A stretch of 64,000 nucleotides of DNA from an uncultured Sutterella sp. (GTDB taxonomy: Bacteria > Pseudomonadota > Gammaproteobacteria > Burkholderiales > Burkholderiaceae_F). The notes below the pieces were generated by a model. That model was given only the letters and a program-made list of their open reading frames with translations. It was not told the DNA's origin and did not search any database. Positions 1 through 7,610 of the stretch are shown one piece after another (positions within the stretch are counted from its first letter, which is position 1; the number at the start of each line of letters is the position of its first letter). The stretch is taken from the NCBI GenBank assembly GCA_900542805.1, contig UQOW01000003.1:1-64000 (forward strand). The letters run 5' to 3'. A program made the position numbers and the translations under genes.

Positions 1-65
1 GCTTTGCTATTCGTGAAGGCGGCCACACGGTCGGTGCCGGCGTCGTTGCGAAGATCATTGAGTAA
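1..65 (+). CDS. tuf: Elongation factor Tu, 3' end only
   Basis: The last 20 codons of EF-Tu run in from the left edge. They decode to a C-terminus ending GGHTVGAGVVAKIIE, the nearly invariant end of bacterial EF-Tu, followed by TAA at 63-65. EF-Tu delivers aminoacyl-tRNA to the ribosomal A site as a GTP complex. Its position directly before rpsJ matches the usual betaproteobacterial order (fusA-tuf-rpsJ). The 5' part lies outside the window, so which tuf copy this is cannot be told. Confidence 0.95.
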   Translation, partial: FAIREGGHTVGAGVVAKIIE

Positions 66-94
66 TTGACAGCCTTAAAGGGGCGTGGTATACT
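66..94 (+). promoter_or_regulatory. Predicted sigma-70 promoter for the S10 operon
   Basis: A perfect -35 box TTGACA (66-71) is separated by 17 bp from a -10 box TATACT (89-94), 5 of 6 consensus bases. The -35 begins one base after the tuf stop codon. Transcription would start near 101, about 40 nt before the rpsJ ATG. The -10 box lies in the loop of the tuf terminator hairpin. Confidence 0.8.
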
Positions 95-118
95 GCGCCC
101 CTTAGTTCTTTTTTCGTT
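78..118 (+). terminator. Predicted tuf terminator overlapping the S10 promoter
   Basis: AAGGGGCG (78-85) pairs perfectly with CGCCCCTT (96-103) around a 10-nt loop, and a T-rich stretch follows (104-118). This is a standard intrinsic terminator for transcripts leaving tuf. The loop contains the -10 box of the promoter at 66-94. Confidence 0.75.
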
Positions 119-139
119 CTTTTTAGGATAAAAAAACAA

Positions 140-451
140 ATGCAATCCCAACGCATTCGTATTCGCCTTAAAGCGTTTGACTACAAGCTTATCGATCAGT
201 CGGCTCTTGAGATTGTCGATACGGCCAAACGCACCGGTGCGGTCGTTCGCGGTCCGGTTCCGTTGCCCACCCGTATTCAACGCTTTGATATCTTGCGTTC
301 GCCCCATGTCAACAAGACAAGCCGCGATCAGCTCGAAATTCGTACACATCAGCGTCTGATGGACATCATCGATCCGACGGACAAGACCGTCGATGCGCTG
401 ATGAAGCTCGATTTGCCGGCCGGTGTCGATGTCAAGATTAAGGTGCAGTAA
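140..451 (+). CDS. rpsJ: 30S ribosomal protein S10 (NusE)
   Basis: 103 aa, full length. S10 binds the 3' domain of 16S rRNA in the 30S head and, with NusB, acts in transcription antitermination. The N-terminus (QRIRIRLKAFDYKLID) and the ILRSPHVNKTSRDQ stretch are typical of the family. A weak AGGA Shine-Dalgarno site at 125-128 precedes the ATG. It is the first gene after the predicted promoter and is separated from rplC by an unusually long structured spacer of about 170 nt. Confidence 0.98.
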   Translation: MQSQRIRIRLKAFDYKLIDQSALEIVDTAKRTGAVVRGPVPLPTRIQRFDILRSPHVNKTSRDQLEIRTHQRLMDIIDPTDKTVDALMKLDLPAGVDVKIKVQ

Positions 452-466
452 TCGGTAAAAGTTTTT

Positions 467-613
467 TGTAACCGTGGTTTCACGGTTACACACGTGTCGC
501 TTCTGGCTTTAGAGACAATCGATCGGTGTTCGCGCCCCTTGCAAGAGAGGTCGCAACCTCCCGTCGTGAAGCGATTTTTATAAAGTACGGTCCCGGCCAA
601 TCGTAGCCGGGGT
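467..613 (+). promoter_or_regulatory. Structured spacer between rpsJ and rplC, possible rplC leader
   Basis: Three hairpins are visible: a perfect 10-bp stem TGTAACCGTG/CACGGTTACA with a GTTT loop (467-490); a 5-bp stem GAGGT/ACCTC with a CGCA loop (547-560); and an 8-bp stem (590-597 with 606-613, two G-U pairs) ending one base before the rplC Shine-Dalgarno GGAG (614-617). A TATAAA hexamer lies at 579-584 without a good -35 box. In E. coli the L4-responsive S10 leader sits before rpsJ; here the structured leader would sit before rplC. A regulatory role is inferred. Confidence 0.5.
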
Positions 614-623
614 GGAGATAATA

Positions 624-1268
624 ATGAGTGATAAGCTCGGCTTAGTCGGTCGCAAAGTCGGCATGACGCGTATCTTCACGGATGACGGTCTTTCCGTTCC
701 CGTGACGGTTTTGGACATGTCCGACAATCGCGTTGTCTGTGTTAAGACACAGGAAACCGACGGCTATAACGCCATTCAAGTCGCGTTCGGCTCCAAGAAG
801 CCTTCGCGCGTTAATAAGGCACTCGCGGGTCAGTTTGCAAAAGCCGGCGTGCAGGCTGCCAAGACGTTAAAAGAGTTCCATGTCGATGCGGACAAAATCG
901 CCGAATTCAAACCCGGTACGGTTTTGAGCGCGACGATGTTTACCGCCGGTCAGAAGGTTGACGTGACGGGAACGACAATCGGTAAGGGATTCTCCGGTGT
1001 CATCAAACGTCATCATTTCAGTTCCAACCGCGCCAGCCACGGTAACTCGGTCACAACAAACGCTCCGGGTTCCATCGGTAATCGCCAGGATCCGGGTCGT
1101 GTTTTCCCGGGCAAGCGTATGGCCGGACATTTGGGTGATTGCCAAAGGACCACACAGAACCTCGTTGTCGCGCGTGTCGACGCCGAACGCGGTCTTCTTC
1201 TGATCCGTGGCGCCGTCCCCGGCAGCAAGGGTGGTCAAGTGATTGTGCGCGCCGCTGTCAAGGCCTAA
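624..1268 (+). CDS. rplC: 50S ribosomal protein L3
   Basis: 214 aa. L3 starts assembly of the 50S subunit and reaches toward the peptidyl transferase centre. The sequence begins MSDKLGLVGRKVGMTRIF and contains the GNRQDPGRVFPGKRMAGH segment, in which the Gln aligns with the one methylated by PrmB in E. coli. A longer reading from GTG at 612 is possible, but GGAG at 614-617 sits seven bases before the ATG at 624, so 624 is chosen. Twelve bases separate it from rplD. Confidence 0.97.
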   Translation: MSDKLGLVGRKVGMTRIFTDDGLSVPVTVLDMSDNRVVCVKTQETDGYNAIQVAFGSKKPSRVNKALAGQFAKAGVQAAKTLKEFHVDADKIAEFKPGTVLSATMFTAGQKVDVTGTTIGKGFSGVIKRHHFSSNRASHGNSVTTNAPGSIGNRQDPGRVFPGKRMAGHLGDCQRTTQNLVVARVDAERGLLLIRGAVPGSKGGQVIVRAAVKA

Positions 1269-1280
1269 TAGGAGCGAACC

Positions 1281-1901
1281 ATGGAATTGAATTTAGTCAA
1301 CGAGCAGGGACAGGAAACGGCCAAGGTGCCGGCTTCCGATGCCGTGTTCGCACGCCAATACAATGAAGCGTTGGTCCATCAGTTGGTTGTGGCCTACATG
1401 GCTAACGCCCGTCAGGGAACCCGCGCGCAGTTAAACCGCGAGTTCGTGCATCACACGACCAAGAAACCCTTCCGTCAGAAGGGCACGGGGCGTGCGCGTG
1501 CCGGTATGTCGTCCTCCCCGCTTTGGCGCGGCGGCGGTCGTACTTTCCCGAGCACACCGAACGAAAACTTTTCTAAGAAGATGAACAAGAAGGCCTATCG
1601 CGCTGCGATGGCGACGATTTTTTCGAAACTCGTCGCGGACGGTCGTCTTGTTGTTGTCGAATCGATTGGTGCGGAAACGCCCAAGACGAAGGCATTTGCC
1701 GCCAAGTTAAAGACCATGGGTCTTACGAGCGCGATGCTGATTGCCGAAACGGTCGATGACAATCTTTTCCTGGCTTCCCGCAACATCAAGAATGTTACGG
1801 TTGTTGAGCCGCGTTATATCGATCCGCTCTCCTTGATTCACTACGAGAAGATTGTCGTGGCCAAGGGTGCGCTTTCTAAGATCGAGGAGATGCTCGGATG
1901 A
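1281..1901 (+). CDS. rplD: 50S ribosomal protein L4
   Basis: 206 aa. L4 lines the exit tunnel with a long basic loop, visible as the Lys/Arg/Gly-rich stretch around residues 45-95 (RQKGTGRARAGMSSSPLWRG). In enterobacteria it is also the repressor of the S10 operon, acting on the mRNA leader and on transcription. The stop codon overlaps the rplW start by 4 nt, which suggests translational coupling. Confidence 0.97.
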   Translation: MELNLVNEQGQETAKVPASDAVFARQYNEALVHQLVVAYMANARQGTRAQLNREFVHHTTKKPFRQKGTGRARAGMSSSPLWRGGGRTFPSTPNENFSKKMNKKAYRAAMATIFSKLVADGRLVVVESIGAETPKTKAFAAKLKTMGLTSAMLIAETVDDNLFLASRNIKNVTVVEPRYIDPLSLIHYEKIVVAKGALSKIEEMLG

Positions 1902-2197
1902 ATCAAGACCGTTTATTGAAAGTGCTCGTCGGGCCCGTCATCTCTGAAAAGAGCACGATGGTTGCCGATAAGGCCCGTCAGTACACGTTTGAAGTGGTTC
2001 CGGATGCGACAGAGGCCGAAGTTAAAGCGGCTGTTGAACTGTGCTTTAAGGTGCAGGTTCAGGGCGTCCAGATGGTCAACATCAAGGGCAAAGTCAAGCG
2101 CACGGGTCGTACGCCCGGTGTGCGCAAGTCCGTCCGTAAGGCTTATGTGAGCCTGAAAGAAGGACAGGAAATTAACTTTGCGCAGGAGGGTAAGTAA
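1898..2197 (+). CDS. rplW: 50S ribosomal protein L23
   Basis: 99 aa. L23 lies at the tunnel exit and docks trigger factor and the signal recognition particle. The start (RLLKVLVGPVISEKSTMVAD) and the KGKVKRTGRTPGVRKS basic loop are characteristic. It overlaps rplD by 4 nt and rplB by 1 nt (TAATG), the tight packing expected of the S10 operon. Confidence 0.97.
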   Translation: MNQDRLLKVLVGPVISEKSTMVADKARQYTFEVVPDATEAEVKAAVELCFKVQVQGVQMVNIKGKVKRTGRTPGVRKSVRKAYVSLKEGQEINFAQEGK

Positions 2198-3024
2198 TGG
2201 CTCTCGTTAAAATGAAGCCCACCTCGGCCGGGTGCCGTCACACCGTTAAGGTCGTGACGCCGGGCCTGCACAAGGGCAGCCCTTTTGCGGCTCTGACGGA
2301 AAAGAAGAACCGCGGATCGGGTCGTAACAACAACGGCCATATTACGTGTCGCCACAAGGGCGGCGGTTCTAAGCGCCACTATCGTGTAATCGATTTCTTG
2401 CGTGACAAAGACGGCGTTGCCGGACGCGTCGAGCGCATCGAATACGATCCGAACCGTTCTTCTCATATCGCCTTGGTTCTTTATGCCGACGGCGAACGTC
2501 GCTACATCATCGCCCCGAAGGGTCTTAATGTCGGTGACACGATTATGAGCGGTCCGGAAGCGGCCATTAAGGTCGGTAACGCTCTTCCGCTTCGCAACAT
2601 CCCGGTCGGCTCGACGATTCACTGCATCGAAATGTTGCCGGGCAAAGGTGCACAGCTTGTGCGCGCTGCCGGTGCGTTCGCTCAGCTTATTGCCCGTGAA
2701 GGCGATTACGCTCAGGTTCGCATGCGTTCCGGTGAAGTTCGCCGCATTCTCATCGGATGCCGTGCGACGATCGGCACGGTCGGTAACGAAGAAAACAGCC
2801 TGCGTGAGCTCGGCAAGGCCGGTGCGAAGCGTTGGCGCGGTATCCGTCCGACGGTTCGCGGAAAGGTGATGAACCCGGTCGATCACCCGCACGGCGGCGG
2901 CGAAGGCCGTACCGGTACGGGTCGCGCTCCGATGTCTCCGTGGGGACAGCTCACCAAGGGTTACCGTACTCGCAATTCCAAGCGCACGGACAGAATGATT
3001 GTCCAGCGCCGTTATGACAAGTAA
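2197..3024 (+). CDS. rplB: 50S ribosomal protein L2
   Basis: 275 aa, full length. L2 is needed for subunit association and peptidyl transferase activity. The highly conserved C-terminal segment MNPVDHPHGGGEGRTGTGR contains the functionally important His of the DHPHGGGEG motif. Its start is coupled to the rplW stop. No irregularities are seen. Confidence 0.98.
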   Translation: MALVKMKPTSAGCRHTVKVVTPGLHKGSPFAALTEKKNRGSGRNNNGHITCRHKGGGSKRHYRVIDFLRDKDGVAGRVERIEYDPNRSSHIALVLYADGERRYIIAPKGLNVGDTIMSGPEAAIKVGNALPLRNIPVGSTIHCIEMLPGKGAQLVRAAGAFAQLIAREGDYAQVRMRSGEVRRILIGCRATIGTVGNEENSLRELGKAGAKRWRGIRPTVRGKVMNPVDHPHGGGEGRTGTGRAPMSPWGQLTKGYRTRNSKRTDRMIVQRRYDK

Positions 3025-3037
3025 GGGGGTCTGAAGA

Positions 3038-3319
3038 ATGTCTCGTTCGTTAAAGAAGGGGCCGTTTGTAGACGGATCCCTGATGAAGAAAGTGGAGGCC
3101 GCACAGTCTAGCCGTGACAAGCGTCCGATTAAGACCTGGTCGCGTCGTTCCACGATTCTTCCGGAGTTTGTCGGTTTGACAATCGCCGTGCACAACGGTC
3201 GTCAGCATGTTCCCGTTTATATCAACGAGAACATGGTCGGCCATAAACTCGGCGAGTTCGCGATGACGCGTACCTTCCGTGGTCATGCGGTAAACGCTGA
3301 TAAGAAGGTCAAGGGGTAA
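3038..3319 (+). CDS. rpsS: 30S ribosomal protein S19
   Basis: 93 aa, beginning MSRSLKKGPFVDGSLMKKV as in nearly all bacteria. S19 sits in the 30S head, contacts S13 and lies near the A-site tRNA. Thirteen bases separate it from rplB and four from rplV. Confidence 0.98.
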   Translation: MSRSLKKGPFVDGSLMKKVEAAQSSRDKRPIKTWSRRSTILPEFVGLTIAVHNGRQHVPVYINENMVGHKLGEFAMTRTFRGHAVNADKKVKG

Positions 3320-3323
3320 TCAA

Positions 3324-3656
3324 ATGGAAACTACTGCAATCGTTCGCGGTGTGCGCCTGTCGGCTCAAAAGGGTCGCCTGGTTGCCGACCTGGTTCGCGG
3401 TAAGCCCGTGGACAAGGCCCTTAACATTCTGAAGTTCACGCGTCGCCGTGCGGCCGGTATTGTTCTGAAGGCACTTGAGAGCGCCATCGCCAATGCCGAG
3501 CACAATGACGGTGCCGACATTGATGAGCTTCGCGTCACAAAGATTTACGTGGAAAAGGCTACGACGTTGCGCCGCTTCGGTGCCCGCGCCAAGGGCCGCG
3601 GTACGCGTATCGGTAAGCAGACGTCTCACATCTATGTGACCGTCGGCGACAAGTAA
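3324..3656 (+). CDS. rplV: 50S ribosomal protein L22
   Basis: 110 aa. L22 has a globular domain on the solvent side and a long beta-hairpin forming part of the exit tunnel near the macrolide site. The N-terminal METTAIVRGVRLSAQKGRL and the basic C-terminal RFGARAKGRGTRIGKQTSHI match the family. The hairpin region appears full length, with no deletion of the macrolide-resistance kind. Confidence 0.97.
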   Translation: METTAIVRGVRLSAQKGRLVADLVRGKPVDKALNILKFTRRRAAGIVLKALESAIANAEHNDGADIDELRVTKIYVEKATTLRRFGARAKGRGTRIGKQTSHIYVTVGDK

Positions 3657-3665
3657 AGGTGAACC

Positions 3666-4475
3666 ATGGGTCAGAAAATTAATCCTACCGGCTTCCGCCT
3701 TCCCGTGACGCGCAATTGGACGTCGCGTTGGTACGCGGTTGGTCGCAACTTCTCTCGTACACTGTGTGAAGATCTTAAGGTTCGCGCCTTCCTGATGGAA
3801 AAACTGAAGGCGGCGAGCGTCTCGCGCATTGTCATTGAGCGTCCTGCCAACAATGCTCGCATTACGATTTACTCGGCTCGTCCCGGTGTTGTAATCGGTA
3901 AGCAGGGTGCTTATATCGAAGAGCTCAAGGCCGATGTTCAGAAGATTATCGGTGTTCCTGCACACATTTCTATTGAAGAAGTGCGTCGTCCGGAACTCGA
4001 TGCCCAGCTTATTGCCGACGGCATCACGCAGCAGCTCGAAAAGCGCATTATGTTCCGTCGTGCGATGAAGCGCGCGATGCAAAACGCCATGCGCTTGGGT
4101 GCCAAGGGCATCAAGATTATGAGCGCCGGCCGTTTGAACGGTGCGGAAATCGCGCGTACCGAATGGTACCGTGAAGGCCGCGTTCCGCTTCATACATTGC
4201 GTGCCGATATCGACTATGGTTTTTCCGAAGCGCATACGACCTACGGCGTCGTGGGCGTGAAGGTTTGGGTCTACAAGGGTGACAACCTTGAACGGGGTGA
4301 AGCGGTTGAAGCGGCTCCGGCGCCTGCCGATCGCGAAGATCGTCGTCGCCGTCCGGTTCGTCGTGTCCGTAAAGCTGAAGAAGGGGATGACAAGGCGGAT
4401 AAGAAACCCGCACGTCGTCCTCGGAAAGCTCCGGTCGCCGCCCCTGCCGCCACTGAAACAAAAGACGGAGAATAA
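3666..4475 (+). CDS. rpsC: 30S ribosomal protein S3 with long charged C-terminal tail
   Basis: 269 aa, about 36 longer than E. coli S3 (233 aa). It has an N-terminal MGQKINPTGFRL segment, a type-II KH domain with the RNA-binding loop in VVIGKQGAYIEEL (about residues 75-95), and a C-terminal domain ending near residue 210. Beyond that is a low-complexity tail rich in Ala, Pro, Arg, Lys, Asp and Glu, probably disordered. S3 forms part of the mRNA entry tunnel and its helicase activity. Confidence 0.97.
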   Translation: MGQKINPTGFRLPVTRNWTSRWYAVGRNFSRTLCEDLKVRAFLMEKLKAASVSRIVIERPANNARITIYSARPGVVIGKQGAYIEELKADVQKIIGVPAHISIEEVRRPELDAQLIADGITQQLEKRIMFRRAMKRAMQNAMRLGAKGIKIMSAGRLNGAEIARTEWYREGRVPLHTLRADIDYGFSEAHTTYGVVGVKVWVYKGDNLERGEAVEAAPAPADREDRRRRPVRRVRKAEEGDDKADKKPARRPRKAPVAAPAATETKDGE

Positions 4476-4478
4476 GCG

Positions 4479-4895
4479 ATGCTGCAACCGAATCGTACAA
4501 AATACCGTAAGGACCAAAAGGGTCGTAACTACGGTATGGCCCAGCGTGGCGCCGACGTCTCCTTCGGAGATTTCGGCTTGAAGGTACTCGAACGCGGTCG
4601 TCTGACGGCTCGTCAGATCGAAGCCGCACGTCGAGCACTGACCCGCCATATCAAACGTGGCGGCCATGTCTGGATTCGTGTCTTCCCGGACAAGCCCATT
4701 TCGAGCAAACCTGCCGAAGTGCGTATGGGTAACGGTAAGGGCAACCCGGAGTACTGGGTCGCTCTCGTGCAACCTGGTCGGGTGCTTTATGAAATGGACG
4801 GCGTCGATGAGTCACTTGCCCGCGAAGCCTTTGCGCTTGCGGCGGCCAAGTTACCTTTGAAGACAAAGTTCGTTGTCCGCCAAGTTGGCAAGTAA
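4479..4895 (+). CDS. rplP: 50S ribosomal protein L16
   Basis: 138 aa, starting MLQPNRTKYRKDQKGRN. L16 organises the A-site region of 23S rRNA and is needed for late 50S assembly. The GRVLYEMDGV segment and the C-terminal AFALAAAKLPLKTKFV are typical. It starts 3 nt after the rpsC stop. Confidence 0.97.
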   Translation: MLQPNRTKYRKDQKGRNYGMAQRGADVSFGDFGLKVLERGRLTARQIEAARRALTRHIKRGGHVWIRVFPDKPISSKPAEVRMGNGKGNPEYWVALVQPGRVLYEMDGVDESLAREAFALAAAKLPLKTKFVVRQVGK

Positions 4896-4905
4896 GGAGA
4901 CGGAC

Positions 4906-5100
4906 ATGAAAGCTAAAGAATTGCGCGCCATGGATCAGGCCGCGCTTACCAAGGAGTTGAATGAACTTCAGACCGCACACTTCAAACTGCGCGTTCAGAA
5001 GGCTACGCAGCAACTCCAGAATTCGAATCTGTTGCGCACGACGCGTCGAGATATCGCGCGCGTTCGCACGGTTCTCGCTCAGAAGGCGGCCGCGAAATGA
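4906..5100 (+). CDS. rpmC: 50S ribosomal protein L29
   Basis: 64 aa, two-helix protein at the tunnel exit next to L23. The start at 4906 (MKAKELRAMDQ) is preferred because AAGGAG at 4894-4899 lies seven bases upstream and the length matches L29; an upstream in-frame start would extend into rplP. The NLLRTTRRDIARVRTVL segment carries the family signature. The stop overlaps the rpsQ start by 4 nt. Confidence 0.96.
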   Translation: MKAKELRAMDQAALTKELNELQTAHFKLRVQKATQQLQNSNLLRTTRRDIARVRTVLAQKAAAK

Positions 5101-5372
5101 CGGATACTGTTGAAACCAAGAAGCTGACACGCACCCTCGTCGGTGTCGTGACAAGCGATAAGATGGACAAGACCGTGACGGTTCTCGTGGAACGTCGCGT
5201 CAAACACCCGCTTTACGGCAAGATTGTCGTGCGCAGCAAGAAGTACCATGTGCATGACGCTTCCAATACGGCCGGTGTCGGTGACAAGGTCGAAATCGCG
5301 GAAGGACGTCCTGTTTCCAAGACCGTGTCTTGGACGCTGACCAAAATCCTCGAGAAGGCTGTTGTTGTCTAG
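5097..5372 (+). CDS. rpsQ: 30S ribosomal protein S17
   Basis: 91 aa OB-fold protein, a primary 16S rRNA binder of the 30S body. GVVTSDKMDKTVTVLVERR and the YHVHDASNTAGVGDKVEIAE stretch are diagnostic. It is the last gene of the S10 block; a 235-nt spacer follows before rplN. Confidence 0.97.
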   Translation: MTDTVETKKLTRTLVGVVTSDKMDKTVTVLVERRVKHPLYGKIVVRSKKYHVHDASNTAGVGDKVEIAEGRPVSKTVSWTLTKILEKAVVV

Positions 5373-5387
5373 TTTGTTGTAATCGGC

Positions 5388-5416
5388 TTGCAAGCGTGAC
5401 GGCTTTTCGTTAAACT
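5388..5416 (+). promoter_or_regulatory. Possible promoter for the spc block (rplN onward)
   Basis: TTGCAA (5388-5393, 4 of 6) and TAAACT (5411-5416, 4 of 6) are 17 bp apart just after rpsQ. The match is moderate. The position agrees with the usual separate spc promoter upstream of rplN. Confidence 0.4.
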
Positions 5417-5433
5417 TGCGAGCTCGCGCGGAT

Positions 5434-5562
5434 GCCGACCGAGCTACGGTCGGCGTTCGTGTCGATTTTTCATGATTGGGCATCAAAAGTGTGCGCCCGC
5501 CGGTTTCTCAGGCGGTGTTTCTCGGATGCTTTTGAGTGTGCTGATCGTTCTCCCGTACGGGA
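5434..5562 (+). promoter_or_regulatory. Hairpins in the rpsQ-rplN spacer
   Basis: A perfect 8-bp stem GCCGACCG/CGGTCGGC with loop AGCTA occupies 5434-5454. A 5-bp stem (5497-5501 with 5511-5515) and the 12-nt palindrome TCCCGTACGGGA (5551-5562) follow. A T-run (5466-5470) lies some distance after the first hairpin, so partial termination is conceivable. There is no long ORF in the spacer. Function is unknown. Confidence 0.4.
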
Positions 5563-5607
5563 CCAATACTATCTGTGTAACGCAGAATAAGTTGGAAATT
5601 TACAACC

Positions 5608-5976
5608 ATGATTCAGATGCAAAGCAGACTGGACGTGGCCGACAATACCGGCGCTCGTTCAGTGATGTGTTTTAAAGTGTTGGGCGGATCCAAACGCCGC
5701 TACGCGAACATCGGTGACGTCATCAAAGTGACGGTCAAAGAAGCTGCTCCGCGCGGCCGCGTCAAGAAAGGCGAGGTCTACAGTGCCGTTGTGGTTCGTA
5801 CCGCTCACGGTGTGCGTCGCGCCGACGGATCTCGCATCCGTTTTGACGGCAATGCCGTTGTTCTTCTCAATTCCAAGCTCGAGCCCGTTGGAACTCGTAT
5901 CTTCGGACCGGTTACGCGTGAGTTGCGTACGGAACGGTTCATGAAGATTGTGTCCCTCGCTCCCGAAGTTATTTAA
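5608..5976 (+). CDS. rplN: 50S ribosomal protein L14
   Basis: 122 aa, full length, starting MIQMQSRLDVADNTGARSVM. L14 lies at the subunit interface next to L19 and contacts 16S helix 14. It opens the spc block. The SD is weak (GGAAA at 5593-5597), so other signals in the spacer may matter for its expression. Confidence 0.98.
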   Translation: MIQMQSRLDVADNTGARSVMCFKVLGGSKRRYANIGDVIKVTVKEAAPRGRVKKGEVYSAVVVRTAHGVRRADGSRIRFDGNAVVLLNSKLEPVGTRIFGPVTRELRTERFMKIVSLAPEVI

Positions 5977-5989
5977 GGAGGCCGATAAG

Positions 5990-6310
5990 ATGCAACGCAT
6001 CCGTAAAGGCGACGAGGTTCTCGTGATTGCCGGTAAAGACAAGGGCAAGAAGGGCGTCGTCATCGCTCGCGTCGATGAGACGCACGTGACCGTCGAGGGC
6101 GTGAACGTCGTCAAAAAGTGTGTTCGTCCCAATCCGATGACGAATACCGAAGGTGGTATTGTCGACAAGACGATGCCGATTGATCAGTCCAACGTGATGA
6201 TCGTCAATCCGGCCACCGGCAAGGGTGACCGCGTCGGTTTCAAAGAGGTCGACGGTAAGAAGGTCCGCGTTTTCAAGAGCAACGGCGCAGTAGTCGGCGC
6301 CAAGGCGTAA
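5990..6310 (+). CDS. rplX: 50S ribosomal protein L24
   Basis: 106 aa with an N-terminal KOW motif (VLVIAGKDKGKKGVVIARVD). L24 is an assembly initiator of the 50S subunit. The start at 5990 (MQRIRKGDEV) is backed by AAGGAGG at 5975-5981; longer readings run into rplN and do not resemble L24. Confidence 0.97.
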   Translation: MQRIRKGDEVLVIAGKDKGKKGVVIARVDETHVTVEGVNVVKKCVRPNPMTNTEGGIVDKTMPIDQSNVMIVNPATGKGDRVGFKEVDGKKVRVFKSNGAVVGAKA

Positions 6311-6320
6311 GGAGTAAGGA

Positions 6321-6860
6321 ATGACACGTTTCCACACTCTGTACCGCGATACCATTGTTCCCGAGCTCATCAAGAAGTTCGGTTACAAGACAGTGATGCA
6401 GGTTCCGCGTATCACGAAAATTACGCTCAACATGGGCGTCGGTGAAGCGGTTAACGATAAGAAGTATGTCGACAACGCTGTTGCCGATATGACTAAGATT
6501 GCCGGACAGAAACCGGCCATCACCCGCACTCGTAAGGCCATTGCGAATTTTAAGATTCGTGAAAACATGCCGATCGGCTGCATGGTGACGTTGCGCGGCG
6601 AGCGTATGTACGATTTTCTCGATCGTCTCATTACAATTGCTTTCCCGCGCGTGCGCGACTTCCGCGGTGTTTCCGGCCGTGCCTTTGACGGCCGCGGCAA
6701 CTACAACATCGGCTTGAAGGAACAGATTATTTTCCCGGAAATCGAGTACGACAAGATTGATGCTCTGCGTGGCATGAACATTTCCATCACGACGACGGCC
6801 AAGACCGACGAAGAAGCCAAGGCGCTTCTTGCCGCGTTCCGTTTCCCGTTCCGTAATTGA
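6321..6860 (+). CDS. rplE: 50S ribosomal protein L5
   Basis: 179 aa. L5 binds 5S rRNA and contacts P-site tRNA and S13. The MQVPRITKITLNMGVGEA segment and ITITT-like C-terminal strand (NISITTTAKTDEEA) are typical. An AAGGAGTAAGGA stretch before the ATG provides a strong ribosome binding site. Confidence 0.98.
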   Translation: MTRFHTLYRDTIVPELIKKFGYKTVMQVPRITKITLNMGVGEAVNDKKYVDNAVADMTKIAGQKPAITRTRKAIANFKIRENMPIGCMVTLRGERMYDFLDRLITIAFPRVRDFRGVSGRAFDGRGNYNIGLKEQIIFPEIEYDKIDALRGMNISITTTAKTDEEAKALLAAFRFPFRN

Positions 6861-6876
6861 GAGAAGGTGCATCAAG

Positions 6877-7182
6877 ATGGCAAAGTTATCATTGATTAAC
6901 CGCGAAAAGAAGCGTGAGGCCGTCGTGGCCAAATTCGCGGCCAAGCGCGCCGAACTCAAGGCGATTATCAACGACGCGTCCCGCTCTGTTGAGGACCGTC
7001 TCGAAGCCCGTAACAAGTTGCAGGCGCTTCCCCGTGACGCCAGTCCGGTTCGTCTGCGCAATCGTTGCGGCCTTACGGGACGTCCGCGCGGCACGTTCCG
7101 CAAATTCGGCCTGGCTCGCGGCATGATTCGCGACGCGGCCATGCGCGGTGATATTCCCGGCCTTATCAAGGCCAGCTGGTAA
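6877..7182 (+). CDS. rpsN: 30S ribosomal protein S14, zinc-free long form
   Basis: 101 aa, starting MAKLSLINREKKREAVV. The long form lacks the CxxC pairs of the zinc-binding version: only one Cys appears, in NRCGLTGRPRGTFRKFGL. It assembles into the 30S head. The start at 6877 is chosen over upstream in-frame codons because it matches the family N-terminus and follows AGAGAAGG. Confidence 0.97.
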   Translation: MAKLSLINREKKREAVVAKFAAKRAELKAIINDASRSVEDRLEARNKLQALPRDASPVRLRNRCGLTGRPRGTFRKFGLARGMIRDAAMRGDIPGLIKASW

Positions 7183-7198
7183 GCGAGGAGATTACGAA

Positions 7199-7594
7199 AT
7201 GAGTATGAGTGATCCGATCGCCGATATGCTGACCCGTATCCGTAACGCTCAAAGTGTTGACAAGACGGAAATCGCTATGCCGAGCTCCAAGCTCAAAGTC
7301 GCGATTGCCAAGGTCTTAAAGGATGAGGGTTACATCGACGGTTTCCAAGTTGTTGCCAATGAAGGCAAAGCTCAGCTGCATATCGGCTTGAAATACTACG
7401 AGGGTCGTCCCGTGATCGAACGCATCGAACGCGTTTCCCGTCCCGGCCTGCGTATCTACAAGAACCATGATTCGATTCCCAAGGTCATGAACGGCTTGGG
7501 TATTGCAATCGTTTCGACGCCTCAGGGCGTTATGACCGATCGCAAAGCGCGTGCTGCCGGTATCGGCGGTGAAGTTCTTTGCTACGTCGCTTAA
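7199..7594 (+). CDS. rpsH: 30S ribosomal protein S8
   Basis: 131 aa. S8 binds the central domain of 16S rRNA; in E. coli it also represses the spc operon by binding mRNA near rplE. The start MSMSDPIADMLTRIRN at 7199 matches the E. coli N-terminus and lies eight bases after AGGAG (7186-7190). The C-terminal STPQGVMTDRKARAAGIGGE is the family signature. Confidence 0.97.
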   Translation: MSMSDPIADMLTRIRNAQSVDKTEIAMPSSKLKVAIAKVLKDEGYIDGFQVVANEGKAQLHIGLKYYEGRPVIERIERVSRPGLRIYKNHDSIPKVMNGLGIAIVSTPQGVMTDRKARAAGIGGEVLCYVA

Positions 7595-7610
7595 TTGAGG
7601 AGAATCAAAC

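Noticed and set aside
2143..3195. Long open frames on the minus strand opposite ribosomal genes (also 3309-4772 and 8099-9001)
   Set aside because: They lie exactly antisense to well-conserved ribosomal protein genes, lack ribosome binding sites and have no recognisable protein sequence; they follow from the codon bias of the real genes.
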